Shown: piece after piece, positions 1 to 9,359 of the stretch | How the letters are laid out: each line of letters opens with the position of its first letter | Position numbering within the stretch: position 1 is the first letter of the stretch | DNA from: Paraglomus occultum | Lineage: Eukaryota; Glomeromycota; Glomeromycetes; Paraglomerales; Paraglomeraceae | Direction: 5' to 3' | Assembly (NCBI GenBank): GCA_910592205.1 | Contig: CAJVPJ010000521.1 | Span: 1 to 22,757 of the forward strand | DNA length: 22,757 nt | Translations under genes and position numbers: made by a program | Notes under the pieces: generated by a model | The model's database searches: none | Told to the model about the DNA's origin: nothing | What the model saw: the letters and a program-made list of their open reading frames with translations, nothing else

Positions 1-541
1 TGCTTGCCGCAGTAAATCTTTTCAAAGGAGAGTTCATACTTCGTCCAGAGAGGCAGATTACAGGGAAGAACGGGAGGGGACCTGTAGATTATGCATTCGA
101 TGCATGCAATGGGACGACAGTGGGAGTAACCGTGGTTAAACGGGACGATTTCAAGAAGGGCATCGCCCAGAACGTTGTGCAGCTCGAGTCAGCTTTGGTG
201 AGTATGGCCCTCTAAAGTGCATCGCTCTAACGTTCATCACCCTAAATCATTCACTTTGACAGAACACACGCAAACGCAAGGCTGATGAGATGCAAGAGAA
301 GTCGTCTCCCAACCGGTGCTTCGGCATCGTAACCAATGCTGAAAAATGGTATTTTTTGGAATGTGTGCTGAATGACAGCATAGCGGCTTTCAAACTCTCT
401 AAACCCCTGTTGGTGAGGTACAAACGCGAGGACATTGAAAACGATGTGAAAATGGTGCTTGTACGAATTTATTGGCTCCTGGAGAGGATGCTAGAGCCAG
501 AAGGGGAGGAGGGATATAAGAAACAAAAGCGAAATGATTAA
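1..541 (+). CDS. Crinkler-like effector, C-terminal nuclease-like domain (5' partial, one intron)
   Basis: Frame is open from base 3 to 197, interrupted by a 65-nt intron (198-262) and resumes at 263 in phase 0 to a TAA at 539-541. The intron starts GTGAGT, has a CTCTAAC branch-like site near 225 and ends GACAG; read through, it would hit a stop at once. The visible 157 residues show GRGPVDYAF, then VGVTVVKRDDFKKGIAQN, VVQLESAL, a basic KRK stretch, and FGIVTNAEKWYFLE. From memory this is the tail of fungal Crinkler-family proteins, a restriction-endonuclease-like fold (G-x-x-D, then E-x-K). Crinklers are thought to be secreted and to act in host nuclei. The start and N-terminal header lie outside the window. 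Where I expect E-x-K the protein has V-V-K, so catalysis may be lost. The protein ends in a basic KKQKRND tail. Family call fairly sure; activity not. Confidence 0.72.
198..262 (+). other. Spliceosomal intron of the Crinkler-like gene
   Basis: GTGAGT donor, CTCTAAC branch-like site near 225-231 and GACAG acceptor enclose 65 nt. The intron contains an in-frame TAA five codons in, and splicing joins LESAL to NTRKRK in phase 0, which restores one continuous family-like reading. Confidence 0.75.
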
Positions 542-960
542 GAACGGTGGAAGGCCTGCATAATACTTGTTCCTGTGCCAATATATTGCACTAATAATAC
601 TGAATAGGGTCATATTGCTTCATTGGGCTTCTCGTATTGCAATCGTCGTATTTGAGCTGGACAATAGGTAGAGTTGCATCGTTGTGCATGTTCGTAATTT
701 GTTCATTCCGCTATTTCTGTATGATTAGCATGTGCATCGGGAGAGCTCTTAAACTTGGAACTCAACTTAGAATACCAAAATAAAAACTTCGTAACAGAGT
801 TATAACAGTCAAACTCAATTTATTCTGAACTTAAATATCAACAGAGCCATAGTAAAAAGTCATTGATGCCTCGACTTATTATTAGGACTACCTGTATATG
901 AACATGATGACTTCATAGAATATGAAAAAGCAATACGTTTCTTGGATTTAGGTTGCAATT
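542..960. other. 3' flank of the Crinkler-like gene
   Basis: No gene seen. An AATAAA hexamer at 779-784 could be the polyadenylation signal of the Crinkler-like gene, about 240 nt past its stop. The rest is AT-rich and unremarkable; the transposase remains begin somewhere after about 900. Confidence 0.4.
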
Positions 961-984
961 ATGGTTGCTTGAAAATAATTCCGA

Positions 985-2045
985 GAGAAAAATTTTGTCG
1001 AATTACGTGAAGCGTTTCGAGCTTTGTCTAGATCCGAACAAGATATATTTTTAATGACCCAACTGAAAGCAATGAATGGCGGAGAAATAACTGCTAGCTG
1101 ACGTCTTAAAAACGAAAACGCGTACTAATGAGAGAACTTTTATTATTGAGATCGCAACACACCTCTTTGCCATAAAACATGTTAGGACTTGGTCGCACTC
1201 ACTTCGAAAATGTCAGAAATCTCCTAGTGACAAATGATATAATACCACGCGTTCACGGTAATGTTAAAAACGTGCCGCACTGGAAAACCAAAATGACCAT
1301 TGATATCACCGTTGCTACCGCGGTGAAAAATTTTCTTAAAAACTACGCCGAAATTCATGGATCATCAAGTCCCGGTAGAAATGTCAATCGCATTACTCAA
1401 TCGCTTACACTTTTGTCAGCCGAAACAAGTTATAAATCAGTCTATCGTAATTTTATTGCGGGTCTCGAAAACGATAGCACATTGAAATTGTTAAAATATG
1501 ATGCGTTATGGCACCAATTAACACTTTATATTCAAATTATGAGTCCAAGAACGGATTTATGTAACGCGTGCCAACATTTTCGGAACGGCTTACAGTATAA
1601 TGCTCGTAAGGAAAGAAGCCAGAGATTTGTTGAAAAAATACAAGGAACATTTAGTTAAGGCTAAATTAGAGAGAATTATAACAACAAAAATACAGAACAA
1701 CAGAGGAAATCAGTAAACAAACGTTTTATAACAAGAGCTAATGTTGATTATTGTAGCATTGACGCAACTGCTCATTACAGTTACAAAATGTTCACGTTCC
1801 ACATTCCGATCAACAGGTAAGCAAAATTTATTATCTCAGTCCGCGTAAAGTGCATTTATTTGGTATTCAAGATGAAGTGAACAAATTAATTACGTTCTCG
1901 ATAAAGACAAAATTGTCAGCAAAGGTCTTAATGGTACGCCGAGCATGGTATTCGTTAGGATTAAGCGATTGAATGAAGGCGAAAAGCATTTAACGATAAC
2001 GCAGGAGGACAGAATATTGATTGGACATCATCCAACCTTGGCATT
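985..2045 (+). pseudogene. Decayed transposase-like gene (DUF7869-type, frameshifted)
   Basis: Protein-like segments follow one another on this strand in different frames. About 994-1100 reads FVELREAFRALSRSEQDIF then a stop. 1179-1658 is the longest open piece (159 residues), with GRTHFENVRNLL, a PGRNVNRITQSL stretch and a zinc-like motif LCNACQHF. Near 1610 the frame shifts and ARDLLKKYKEHLVKAKLER follows. About 1740-2030 gives SIDATAHYSYK, YYLSPRKVHLFG and GEKHLTITQED in further frames. From memory these match the order of a transposase-like family widespread in Glomeromycotina and some animals, whose C-terminal part is called DUF7869. In relatives I recall an acidic residue after the final GEKHL.IT block; here it reads Q-E-D and the 3' end is missing. 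No terminal repeats were found. Dead; the family name is recalled, not searched. Confidence 0.6.
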
Positions 2046-2183
2046 CCAATAATACAGTAGTGGCGGAAAATAATAAAAATTTTAAATTTTTTATTTCTCA
2101 ACCAATTTGCATTCATTTTACATAAAATTTGTCTGCACATTGTAATAACGTAAATTTATAACAATAAAAATCTAGTCCAATTA

Positions 2184-3148
2184 TTAAAACCCTTTTTCAA
2201 TAACAGTTTCTAAACGCATTTTCATTCCAGAACATAAATTCGATAAAATAGATTTATCGATGCTATCCCATTCTAGTCGGATAATTCGTAAAAAATTATC
2301 TAATTTAATTGATTTTTTTTGTAAAAGACGTCGATTTACCCTCTTTTTTTCATTATTGCCCATAAGTTTTCTATAGGGTTTAAGGTAAGAAGGCCAATCG
2401 AAAACTTTTGGACATTTTTCTTTCAGAAGTTCGCTGGCAGTGTGCTTGAGGTCGTTGTCTTGTTGGAAAATCCATGATTTCCCAATAGGTTAAAGCATTA
2501 GAGAAAAAAAGATTTCCATTAAAATTTTCCGGTAAAGCTCCCCATTCATGTTTTCAGTAAAACAATGAAATCCGACAACTTCCTGTGAACAAAAAGCCGC
2601 AAGCATGAACCTTGAGTGGATGTTTGACAATTGCACGCCGCGGCTTTTCTTGTCCCACTTTATATCTTACTAAAGTAGTATTGCGAAATAATCGGAAAGT
2701 TGCCTCATCAGAAAAGACGACTTTTTTCAATTTTATTAAGATGAGACTTTGCCCATTTGACGCAATAATCCTTTGTATTGGCTGTTAACATTGGTACTGA
2801 AACTGGCACACAAACGCAATAGCCGAAGTTATAGAGGCTCTCACGGACTGTTCGTGGTGCAATATTAAGGTTTGATTAATCACATGAGCAATTTCTTTAC
2901 TGCTAGCACATTTTCTTGAACTCGCTAGTTTTTCAAGATGTATGCGCTTTTTCGCAGCAAGTTTTTTGGCCTTCCTGGGCGAGATTTGGGTTTTAGGGAA
3001 GCTGTTATTGAAAGTTTTTTGATATATTTGTATAAAGTAGATATAGGAATGTGTGTTATCTTATGGAGCTGAGATACATCACAATTTCCACTTTTCCGCA
3101 AATTTCTACGACTGATTGCCTTTGGGTCAAAGTAAGTTGCTTAGGCAT
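2184..3148 (-). pseudogene. Tc1/mariner transposase, degenerate
   Basis: Reading from 3148 the protein starts MPKQLTLTQRQSVVE, a helix-turn-helix opening, then a PGRPKNL hook near 2966-2980 that usually separates the two DNA-binding halves. The catalytic block VVFSDEATFRLF lies at about 2689-2724 and carries the conserved second Asp in the expected FSDE context. LNPIENLWAIM, the motif around the third catalytic residue, is at about 2336-2365 but in another frame from the upstream FDWPSYL. Several frameshifts and stops separate the segments, for example around 2540 and 2380, so no active enzyme can be made. A stop at 2184-2186 closes the reading. Class assignment is secure from TIRs, TA and these motifs together; the subfamily is open. 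Confidence 0.85.
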
Positions 3149-3245
3149 TTCTAACAACAAAGAACGCGTTGTTAGTTCAAATATTATTTTTATTTATAAA
3201 TTTGTTATCTGGTGTAACTTTCCATATATATTTTTTCGGGTCTAG

Positions 3246-3440
3246 TGACAATCACTTCCCCGACACCTCACTTCCCCGACAAGCACTTCATTCCCCGACA
3301 GTTCACTTCCCTGACAATTATTCCCAATAAATATTTTGGCACTAACATAATTCAGCAGGAATTGTCGGAAATAATTGTCGGGGAAGTGAACTGTCAGGGA
3401 AATAAACTGTCTATGTCGGGGAAGTGATTGTCGGGGGAAT
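3246..3440. mobile_element. Fold-back element 1 with tandem-repeat arms (nested in the Tc1 copy)
   Basis: The left arm (about 3246-3325) is a run of diverged copies of CACTTCCCCGACAAT spaced 15-18 bp; clear copies start at 3253, 3269, 3289 and 3304. The right arm (about 3359-3440) is the same in reverse complement, with TGTCGGGGAAGTG at about 3376 and 3414. The inner order of variant units is mirrored (the variant TTCCCTGACA occurs in both arms), so whole arms are an inverted duplication. The centre (about 3326-3358) is short and AT-rich with no coding capacity. It lies between the transposase start and the right TIR of the Tc1 copy, so it is probably a later insertion. Confidence 0.7.
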
Positions 3441-3539
3441 GAACGCCTCCCATTTTTTCCATAATAAATAGACCAGGGAACGTGTAAATATTAAATAAAG
3501 CAATTACATAAAATTCCCGCCACTACTGTAATACCAAAC

Positions 3540-4160
3540 TGGAAGGCGTGACTTTAGAATCCCTTAGACATTGAGGTGTTTGACTTCAGTGAATAAATAA
3601 TTATGTGGCTTGTGGTCTCCAGTTGCATTACATGTAAACATAATCTTTAAGTCGTTTTGTTCCAGAGATCAGTGCATGAGCTGGAGTATGATTTGGTTCA
3701 GCTTTCCAAAAAAGAGCTGTTTTATCACAGTTTGTATATACTACTATGGAAAAATTTGTTGAAGTTCGATGCATTGCTGTGGATGCTGTGGTTTGTCTAC
3801 ACCATCTAATTCACCTCTGAATACTGAAGCTAAAAATTCCTAATTTCCATTAATATTATATATTAACTCAGCTAATTTCTTCACTTTGTTTTGTAAAATA
3901 TCACCAGTAAATGTGATACCATCTTGAATTGCCCGCTCTGCCCATAATAAAGATACAGCTTCTTCAATTTGAAGAAAATAACTCTTGTGTTCTCGTTTTA
4001 AATTTTTCTGAGGTGAATCATCCTCAAATGCTAACCATCTGTCTTTTGCTTTCAAAATTTCACTGACAGTAGATTCCCCAATGCCATACTCATTCATATC
4101 TCAATATTTTTCAAATATCTTTTTTCTTATTCTAACACAGCTCCTTTTTTGGGGCAAGTG
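3540..4160 (-). pseudogene. pogo/Tigger-like transposase remnant (internally deleted)
   Basis: An 85-residue open piece from 4097 to 3840 reads YGIGESTVSEILKAKDRWLAF and later AVSLLWAERAIQDGITFTGD, the first helix-turn-helix plus the start of the CENP-B-type DNA-binding domain of pogo-family transposases. After a stop, a GELDGVDKP stretch and then TNCDKTALFWKAEPNHTPAH and ISGTKRLK (about 3660-3760) match the region of the first catalytic Asp of the DDE domain. About 60 residues of the second DNA-binding helix domain are missing between them. Upstream, about 4100-4160 holds further out-of-frame remnants. The 3' half of the DDE domain is absent: homology stops close to the right edge of the Tc1 copy at 3530. 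Terminal repeats were not found. Non-functional. Confidence 0.7.
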
Positions 4161-5053
4161 TAAGTGCTGTTCATTGTTTTTTTGACATAAATGTTTTTTT
4201 ATCTTTGATATAACGTTTTTTTAAAGTTGATTCAAGCGTATTTGTTATTATTTGGGGTATGCTGCAACAAAACCAGACAAAGTTAAAAGTGAACCTTTTA
4301 TAAATGAGAGGCTGATTATGATGTGGCTGTAAAATTGACCAGTATGACTGATAAAAGTAATAATGGTGCTCATCCATAACTTATGGACCTGTTAACTTTA
4401 ATGTTCCCTTTATCATACCAAATGTGATGAATATAAATTACAATAAGATTAATGTAGGACTACTTCCATATAAAAATAATTAATTTACATCAAATCCACC
4501 AAGAATTACAGCACTATCAGAAGCATTCTCAAAAAAGCTCAAGGAGAAAAAGTTGCTCCCTATGTTTTAAAATCAATAATACCCAAACTCTCCAGACAAA
4601 GAAAAATAACTTGTGAAATTTATCAAAAATACAAAGCACACTAAACGACGTTAACGCCAACTTATGATAAACCCAGAAAGAAACGAAAGCCAGAAACATA
4701 AACAAATAGCCGCTTTCTTGTTATTATTGGATTTTTATTAATAAAGTGTCATCTAGGACATGGGTTCTTTGTCAACCATGAGGGACGTATTCGTCCGACT
4801 TCTATTCTTACCAGCCTTTATTCATTTGCATCAAATATCAGACTGCTTTATCGATAAATCAACTGTTTCAAATCTGTAACCGTAACGTAGTTTTAATATT
4901 ACACACAATCTAATATTCGTTTGTTCACATACACTGCGGTCGATTATTAGACAAACGCGAATTTTTGCGCATCGATTATCATTGGTCACATTAAAAGGTC
5001 TAGAAAGTTCCTAGTAATACGTCATTGATTAAGCCACTGATCAGCATTATTAT
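4161..5053. other. AT-rich spacer with one short protein-like ORF
   Basis: No gene recognised. On the plus strand 4480-4644 is open for 54 codons and has a protein-like composition (KNYSTIRSILKKAQGEK, then SRQRKITCEIYQKYKAH), but it has no ATG and no family I can name; it may be a transposon scrap. The remainder shows no repeat or splice signal that I would defend. Confidence 0.35.
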
Positions 5054-5086
5054 TACCGTAAACTGCCATGAATAAGGGCCCCCCTG
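5054..5086. repeat. Solitary MITE end related to the 8464-8693 element
   Basis: Starts TACCGTAAACTGCCATG and continues into AATAAG and a C-run. It matches the left end of the complete MITE at 8464 with only a handful of mismatches over about 30 bp. The partner end was not found in the following sequence, so this copy is truncated or its right part was lost where fold-back element 2 now lies. Confidence 0.6.
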
Positions 5087-5231
5087 TAAAATTTTTTCTC
5101 CCCTGCCTTTAGCCAATCTGTATAAAATGTTCTGAAGATTAAAAGTCTCTACACGTATGCCACATTCTACAAATTTTAGAAATGTAGTATGACACCAGTA
5201 ATCTTCCCAGAATCTCTTGAAAGGGGAGACG

Positions 5232-5456
5232 ATCATAACGCCGAAAATCATTTCACCGACGTAAGATTTCACCGACAATCATTTCACCGACAATCATTTC
5301 GCCGACAATCATTTCGCCGACAACACTACCAAAAAAGGATAATTTCGAAATAATGTTGGTGAATATGTCGGTGAAATGATTGTCGGTGAAATGATTGTCG
5401 ACGAAATGATTGTCGGTGAAATATTACGTCGGTGAAATAATTTTCGGTGAAATGAT
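5232..5456. mobile_element. Fold-back element 2 with tandem-repeat arms
   Basis: The left arm (5232-5321) holds five to six copies of CATTTCACCGACAAT at 15-16 bp steps; CCGAC cores fall near 5256, 5272, 5287, 5302 and 5317. The right arm (about 5357-5456) is the reverse complement over about 90 bp. Rare variants are mirrored: the ACGTAAGATTT spacer of the left arm has a counterpart (ACGTAATATTT in reverse complement) in the right arm, and CCGAAAAT is the outermost unit of both. The loop is about 35 bp. It abuts the homology start of a membrane-protein pseudogene at about 5466. There are no genes inside; open frames across it are side effects of the repeats. Confidence 0.8.
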
Positions 5457-5465
5457 ACGGACCCC

Positions 5466-5869
5466 TTCCTTATATTTTCCATGTTTTCGGAATTTTCGCA
5501 TTCTGGATTTCTTACTTAGAGGCCAAAAATATGGCCGTATTGTTTTGTTTGGAAGTTTGTTGTTTTTTGCACAACAGTTTCTTATGTCCATCTGTAGCGT
5601 TGCATGTGGTCAAAAGACACCATTCAAGACCACGCATTTTACTTTTGTTATAATCAACTTTTATACTCCAAACATTTTACAAACATTATTAATTTTGTTA
5701 AATTGGCCAATCAATTTTTATTTTGTAAAAGCATGCGTTCGTTTTTGTATTGTTACTGTCTTTAACTAGAAATGCATCTTACTTTACTAATAGAATACCA
5801 GACGAGTTTTTGGTAACTTCAACAGCATACGCTCAACACTTAATTTGTCAATTACAAAAAAAAATGTAG
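5466..5869 (+). pseudogene. Multi-pass membrane protein pseudogene, copy B (3' half)
   Basis: Translated in three successive frames this matches copy A at 9360-10269 on the other strand. The first frame gives YIFHVFGIFAFWISYLE, aligning with YIFLMVF and FWIRYLFE of copy A. A frame change near 5515 leads to RIVLFGSLLFF and TPNILQTLLILLNWPINFYF, against APNILQ and LLILLKWPINFYF. A second change near 5760 leads to SLTRNASYFTNRIPDEFL and a stop at 5867-5869, against SLTRNISYFTDEIPKKFL. At least three hydrophobic, membrane-like stretches remain. The 5' half is missing; homology begins within about 10 bp of the right edge of fold-back element 2. I do not recognise the family. Clearly dead. Confidence 0.62.
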
Positions 5870-7807
5870 AATAATGTAGATGAAACGAGAAGCATGGTAT
5901 AAATAAAATATAATAACTTTTTTTATAAAATACATTAACTTTTGTAATTGTTATTGTCTGATAACTGTCAAAAATTTGCCTCAATATGTCGTAATTTATT
6001 CGTTTTTTAAAAATCCGGGACACCACCTGGCTATGAGATTGGAAACATTCTGCTTACAACAAAAGATTTGTACTAAGACAATTCAATGATAAATGAGTGG
6101 CAATTACCTTCTGACTTAACGGAGACTTAATCACGGCTGCCAAGCCACAGAAGTCATAAGACAATTACAAATGACTGCAAGCTACTGTTACAGTTATGAT
6201 TTCAAGTTCAAAAGTTTTCTTATCAGCAAAAATTACGTTAATGTTGTATATCGGTTTGAAATTAATGTCCACTTTAAATAGACATATAGATTATAAAGAC
6301 CCGTAACAACATAATAAAATTATTTTATCGGCTTCATTATATTTGCCCTACTGCATACGAACTGATGATACAGGAAACAATGTATCTGATTAACACTGCA
6401 CTGCTATATACAGTATATCAATTTCAAAGTGGCGATACATTTTCAGACATGAACTAAAAGCATAATTATTGGGCAGCAGCATAAGTTACAAATGACAGCA
6501 GCTTTGTTACAAGCACATTGAGCCACTGAACGGCTAGTTTACAAATACATCTAATCTTGGTTAAGTTGACCGGCGCCACAAAATTAATAATGTACGTAAC
6601 GTATTGACTACTTTTGCCCCACGTTATAGTATGTATAAACATAACAGACTATTACATTCTGTGGCTATGCGTATATATTAAACTTTGATCGGTACTTGCA
6701 TAAATTAATAAAGAGCCATGCAGAAACGAGACCAAAAAAGCCGCTGCGAAAGCAATAGCCCGATTTAAAAAGAATGTCAGCAAGATAAATAAAAAGAGGG
6801 TGAAGAAGGAAGCCCGATTATGCAAATGCGTTCATCGATTAGACTACTACAGCTATTCGAATTGTTCGATTGAAAAATGTCTGTAATATCTCACTAATAT
6901 TAAAATTTGCGGCATAATAAATAGCAAAACATGTTTGCATATAGCAGCGACCGAAATTTTGATTAGAAAGATTAATATACTAAATAAGTTCATTAGAGGA
7001 GGTGGCGGAGAGCGAGGCGAAGTAATCGACCAACTACAAATATTTGTATCACAAAATATATTCAATAGGAGGCTTTTATATTGGGGTTCACTAATATTAC
7101 TGTATCGGCAACTGACAATTGAGATGCAATTTGCACAGAATGAATGGTTTACGTGCTATAGCTTATCTCGTACAATTAACTCAGCCACAGTGTGCATTCA
7201 GTTAACAATAACATGGTTGCAATACGTGGCCTAAAACGTGCAAGCCACTAGTGTCCACACAACAACTGGTGGCTTATGATAATAGAACAACTTAGACAAC
7301 CAATGTTTCGACGTTCCAAATTTCAAATGACTTACAACACTAATAAAAGTCGTTAATGATAGAGTCTATTGCTTTTACACAATTATTGGCCAAAGAGTAG
7401 TAATTCGACTGTGACGTTTACTATATTATGAGTTACTCGTCTAACAATTTTTTTTGATAAGTAGAGTCTGCATATTTGGCTCCGAGTCCTTTACTGCACT
7501 GAAATTTATGGGGTCAAATTTCTGTTTACACATAATCATATAGATTCACAAAAAAACGGCGGCAGAAAGAATGAATTGCTGCATATCCATTTGTTGCAAA
7601 AAACGTTTCGGTTACATACCTAATTAATTTATCATTGTGCATGAGAGTGCCAAAGATAAACGTACTACTCACGTACGTGCGTGCTGGTCGAATATTCACA
7701 TACGAATACAAGAGCTCAGTTAAAGGTAAAGAAGAATACTTGAAGAAAGTCAAAAAAGGTTTAATTTTCTAAATAGTCTGTACATTTATTAGTTAATTGT
7801 TTATATA
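5870..7807. other. AT-rich intergenic region
   Basis: No gene, RNA or transposon end is convincing. Open frames here (for example near 6935-7234 on plus and 7526-7753 on minus) lack family resemblance, use alternative start codons or cover low-complexity AT sequence. Confidence 0.4.
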
Positions 7808-8231
7808 CATTGATACCTCCATAAATGCAACCCCCATAAATGCAATCTCCCTCTAAATGCAGTCCCGCTTAATAAATTTATTTCTTTAAGTACAACTTGT
7901 TACGTAATTTTCGTAATATTATTGGTTGCGGAAAGTAATCAACACAATGTAGTATAGTACAAACTGACAATAGTGAGTGCTCATAAGGCACTAAAAGTTT
8001 AGAGAATGTAAAAACATTTCTAATTCAGCAAGAGGGACCGGCATTTATTTAAAAACCTTTAATAGTTTTTTAGACTTTTTATGCTAAAGTTAGCTTGATT
8101 GTATAATAAAGGAAAATTTTTAATCATTAAAATGTCTTTCCTAATAGGAAAACCCCTCGATAAATGCAACACTCCATAAATGCAATGCAGCACTCAGTCC
8201 CCGAGGTGCTGCACTTAGGGGAATGTCACTG
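7808..8231. mobile_element. Non-autonomous DNA transposon (pogo-like MITE), TA target
   Basis: The left end begins CATTGATACCTCCATAAATG and repeats ATAAATGCAA or CTAAATGCAG blocks with C-rich spacers. The right end, read in reverse, begins CAGTGACATTCCCC and contains GCATTTATGGAG and GCATTTATCGAGG. Both ends are flanked by TA (7806-7807 and 8232-8233). The interior (about 7870-8150) is AT-rich with no transposase. The right end also holds a small hairpin, GCAGCAC 8187-8193 against GTGCTGC 8206-8212. The end sequence and TA site resemble pogo/Tigger-type elements, so a related source elsewhere in the genome would have moved it; that part is inference. Confidence 0.72.
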
Positions 8232-8463
8232 TAACGTCTTTTTTTTTATCTTTATCGCACAAAGCATTAAGAGTTCGGCAGATTTGTTAAAGTTTTTGTC
8301 GATAAAATAATTTGGTCGAGTTCGTATACACAAATGTCTGCTTTTACTATCACGTTATCCATTAACATTGTATTTACTATCTGTAAACCCCCACGTTTAA
8401 TAATAAACAAATAGCTTTTGGAAGCTGCTATTTGAGTCAAGAAAAAAATAAGAACTTTTACAT

Positions 8464-8693
8464 TACCGTATACTACCGTGAATAAGCACCCCCAAGATTA
8501 CTGCATGACCCCCCCACTCACAGTTTATTACGTAAGTATACAAAATAATAGTGCGCGTCTAGTTACTGCAATTACTGTTAAGCTACCGCTCAACGCTGTT
8601 GTGGATTATACTTTACGTAATGATTTGCCTATTATTTTAATAATACGCCTCACTATGATAGGGGTGGGTACTTATTCACGGTAGTATACGGTA
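8464..8693. mobile_element. MITE with near-perfect terminal inverted repeats
   Basis: The left end, TACCGTATACTACCGTGAAT then AAG and a C-run, is repeated in reverse complement at the right end (about 8661-8693) with very few differences over about 30 bp. The element is 230 bp including the terminal TA at each end, which may be the target duplication. An ATG-less open frame of 68 codons spans it, but only because both ends are GC-richer; it has no coding meaning. A single related end lies at 5054-5086. Confidence 0.82.
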
Positions 8694-9359
8694 TGCTTAA
8701 ATGTGCTGCTTACAATATTTACAGGCACGACAATAAATTTTATTTCTCTGTTTGTTACGCTTTTGTTTAGCATATTGTTTCTTATCGCAACCACAAAATT
8801 GTACCTATTATTTCCGAAATATAAACTGAGTTGACAGTAAAAAAAAACACCAGGATAATACGTAAAGAAATTACGTGTACATAAGAAAACTCAAAATCGA
8901 ACATGACGAGTTGGGCATGACCCTCCGACTTATCAGTAAATTTTACGTAGAGAACTTTAACGCAAAAAATGGGGGCAGAGAAGTTATGTCCAATTTATCC
9001 AGTTTTCGACTTACCGAGGTTACTCCACACTAAAAGTATTGTCCTATATTAAGCACACGAATGTAAAAATTTACTCAAAATGTTACGCCAATTATGATTA
9101 CTGTAATCTCGTTTCACGTACTAAAATTTGACGACATCACTGCTTTTGAAAACCTGCAATCATAACCGTCAACTTTTCGACCCTGCATTAGTTGACCGTT
9201 AATACCTGTTTCAGTTATCGTTTACAATTATTTTATTCATGCTTGTCGATTGTGAGAAACTTTTACGGCAAATTACGTTATGTAAAAGCATTATATGGCT
9301 AAAACAGTACTATAACCAAATAATACAGAGCCAAAGATGGCACTTTTCTAATTTAATTT
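8694..9359. other. AT-rich intergenic region
   Basis: Nothing recognisable: no open frame of note, no terminal repeats and no RNA gene. Confidence 0.4.

Larger units (their letters stand above)
2055..3528 (-). mobile_element. Tc1/mariner-type transposon copy with TA duplication
   Basis: The ends are inverted repeats CAGTAGTGGCGG at 2055-2066 and its complement at 3517-3528, each flanked outside by TA (2053-2054 and 3529-3530), the target duplication typical of Tc1/mariner elements. The element is 1474 bp, about 200 bp of which is a fold-back element inserted near its right end (3246-3440). Without that insert it has the usual size of about 1.3 kb. The transposase lies on the minus strand and is broken. 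The element sits exactly between the DUF7869-type pseudogene and the pogo-like pseudogene. Confidence 0.88.

Noticed and set aside
5000-5278. Minus-strand ORF over the left arm of fold-back element 2
   Set aside because: Its N-terminal part is the repeat arm and its C-terminal part crosses the solitary MITE end; no family resemblance.
6935-7234. 99-codon plus-strand ORF with a Gly-rich stretch
   Set aside because: Alternative start codon, low-complexity hydrophobic tail, no motif and no splice context.
8478-8684. 68-codon plus-strand ORF
   Set aside because: Lies wholly inside the MITE between its inverted repeats and starts without a true ATG context.
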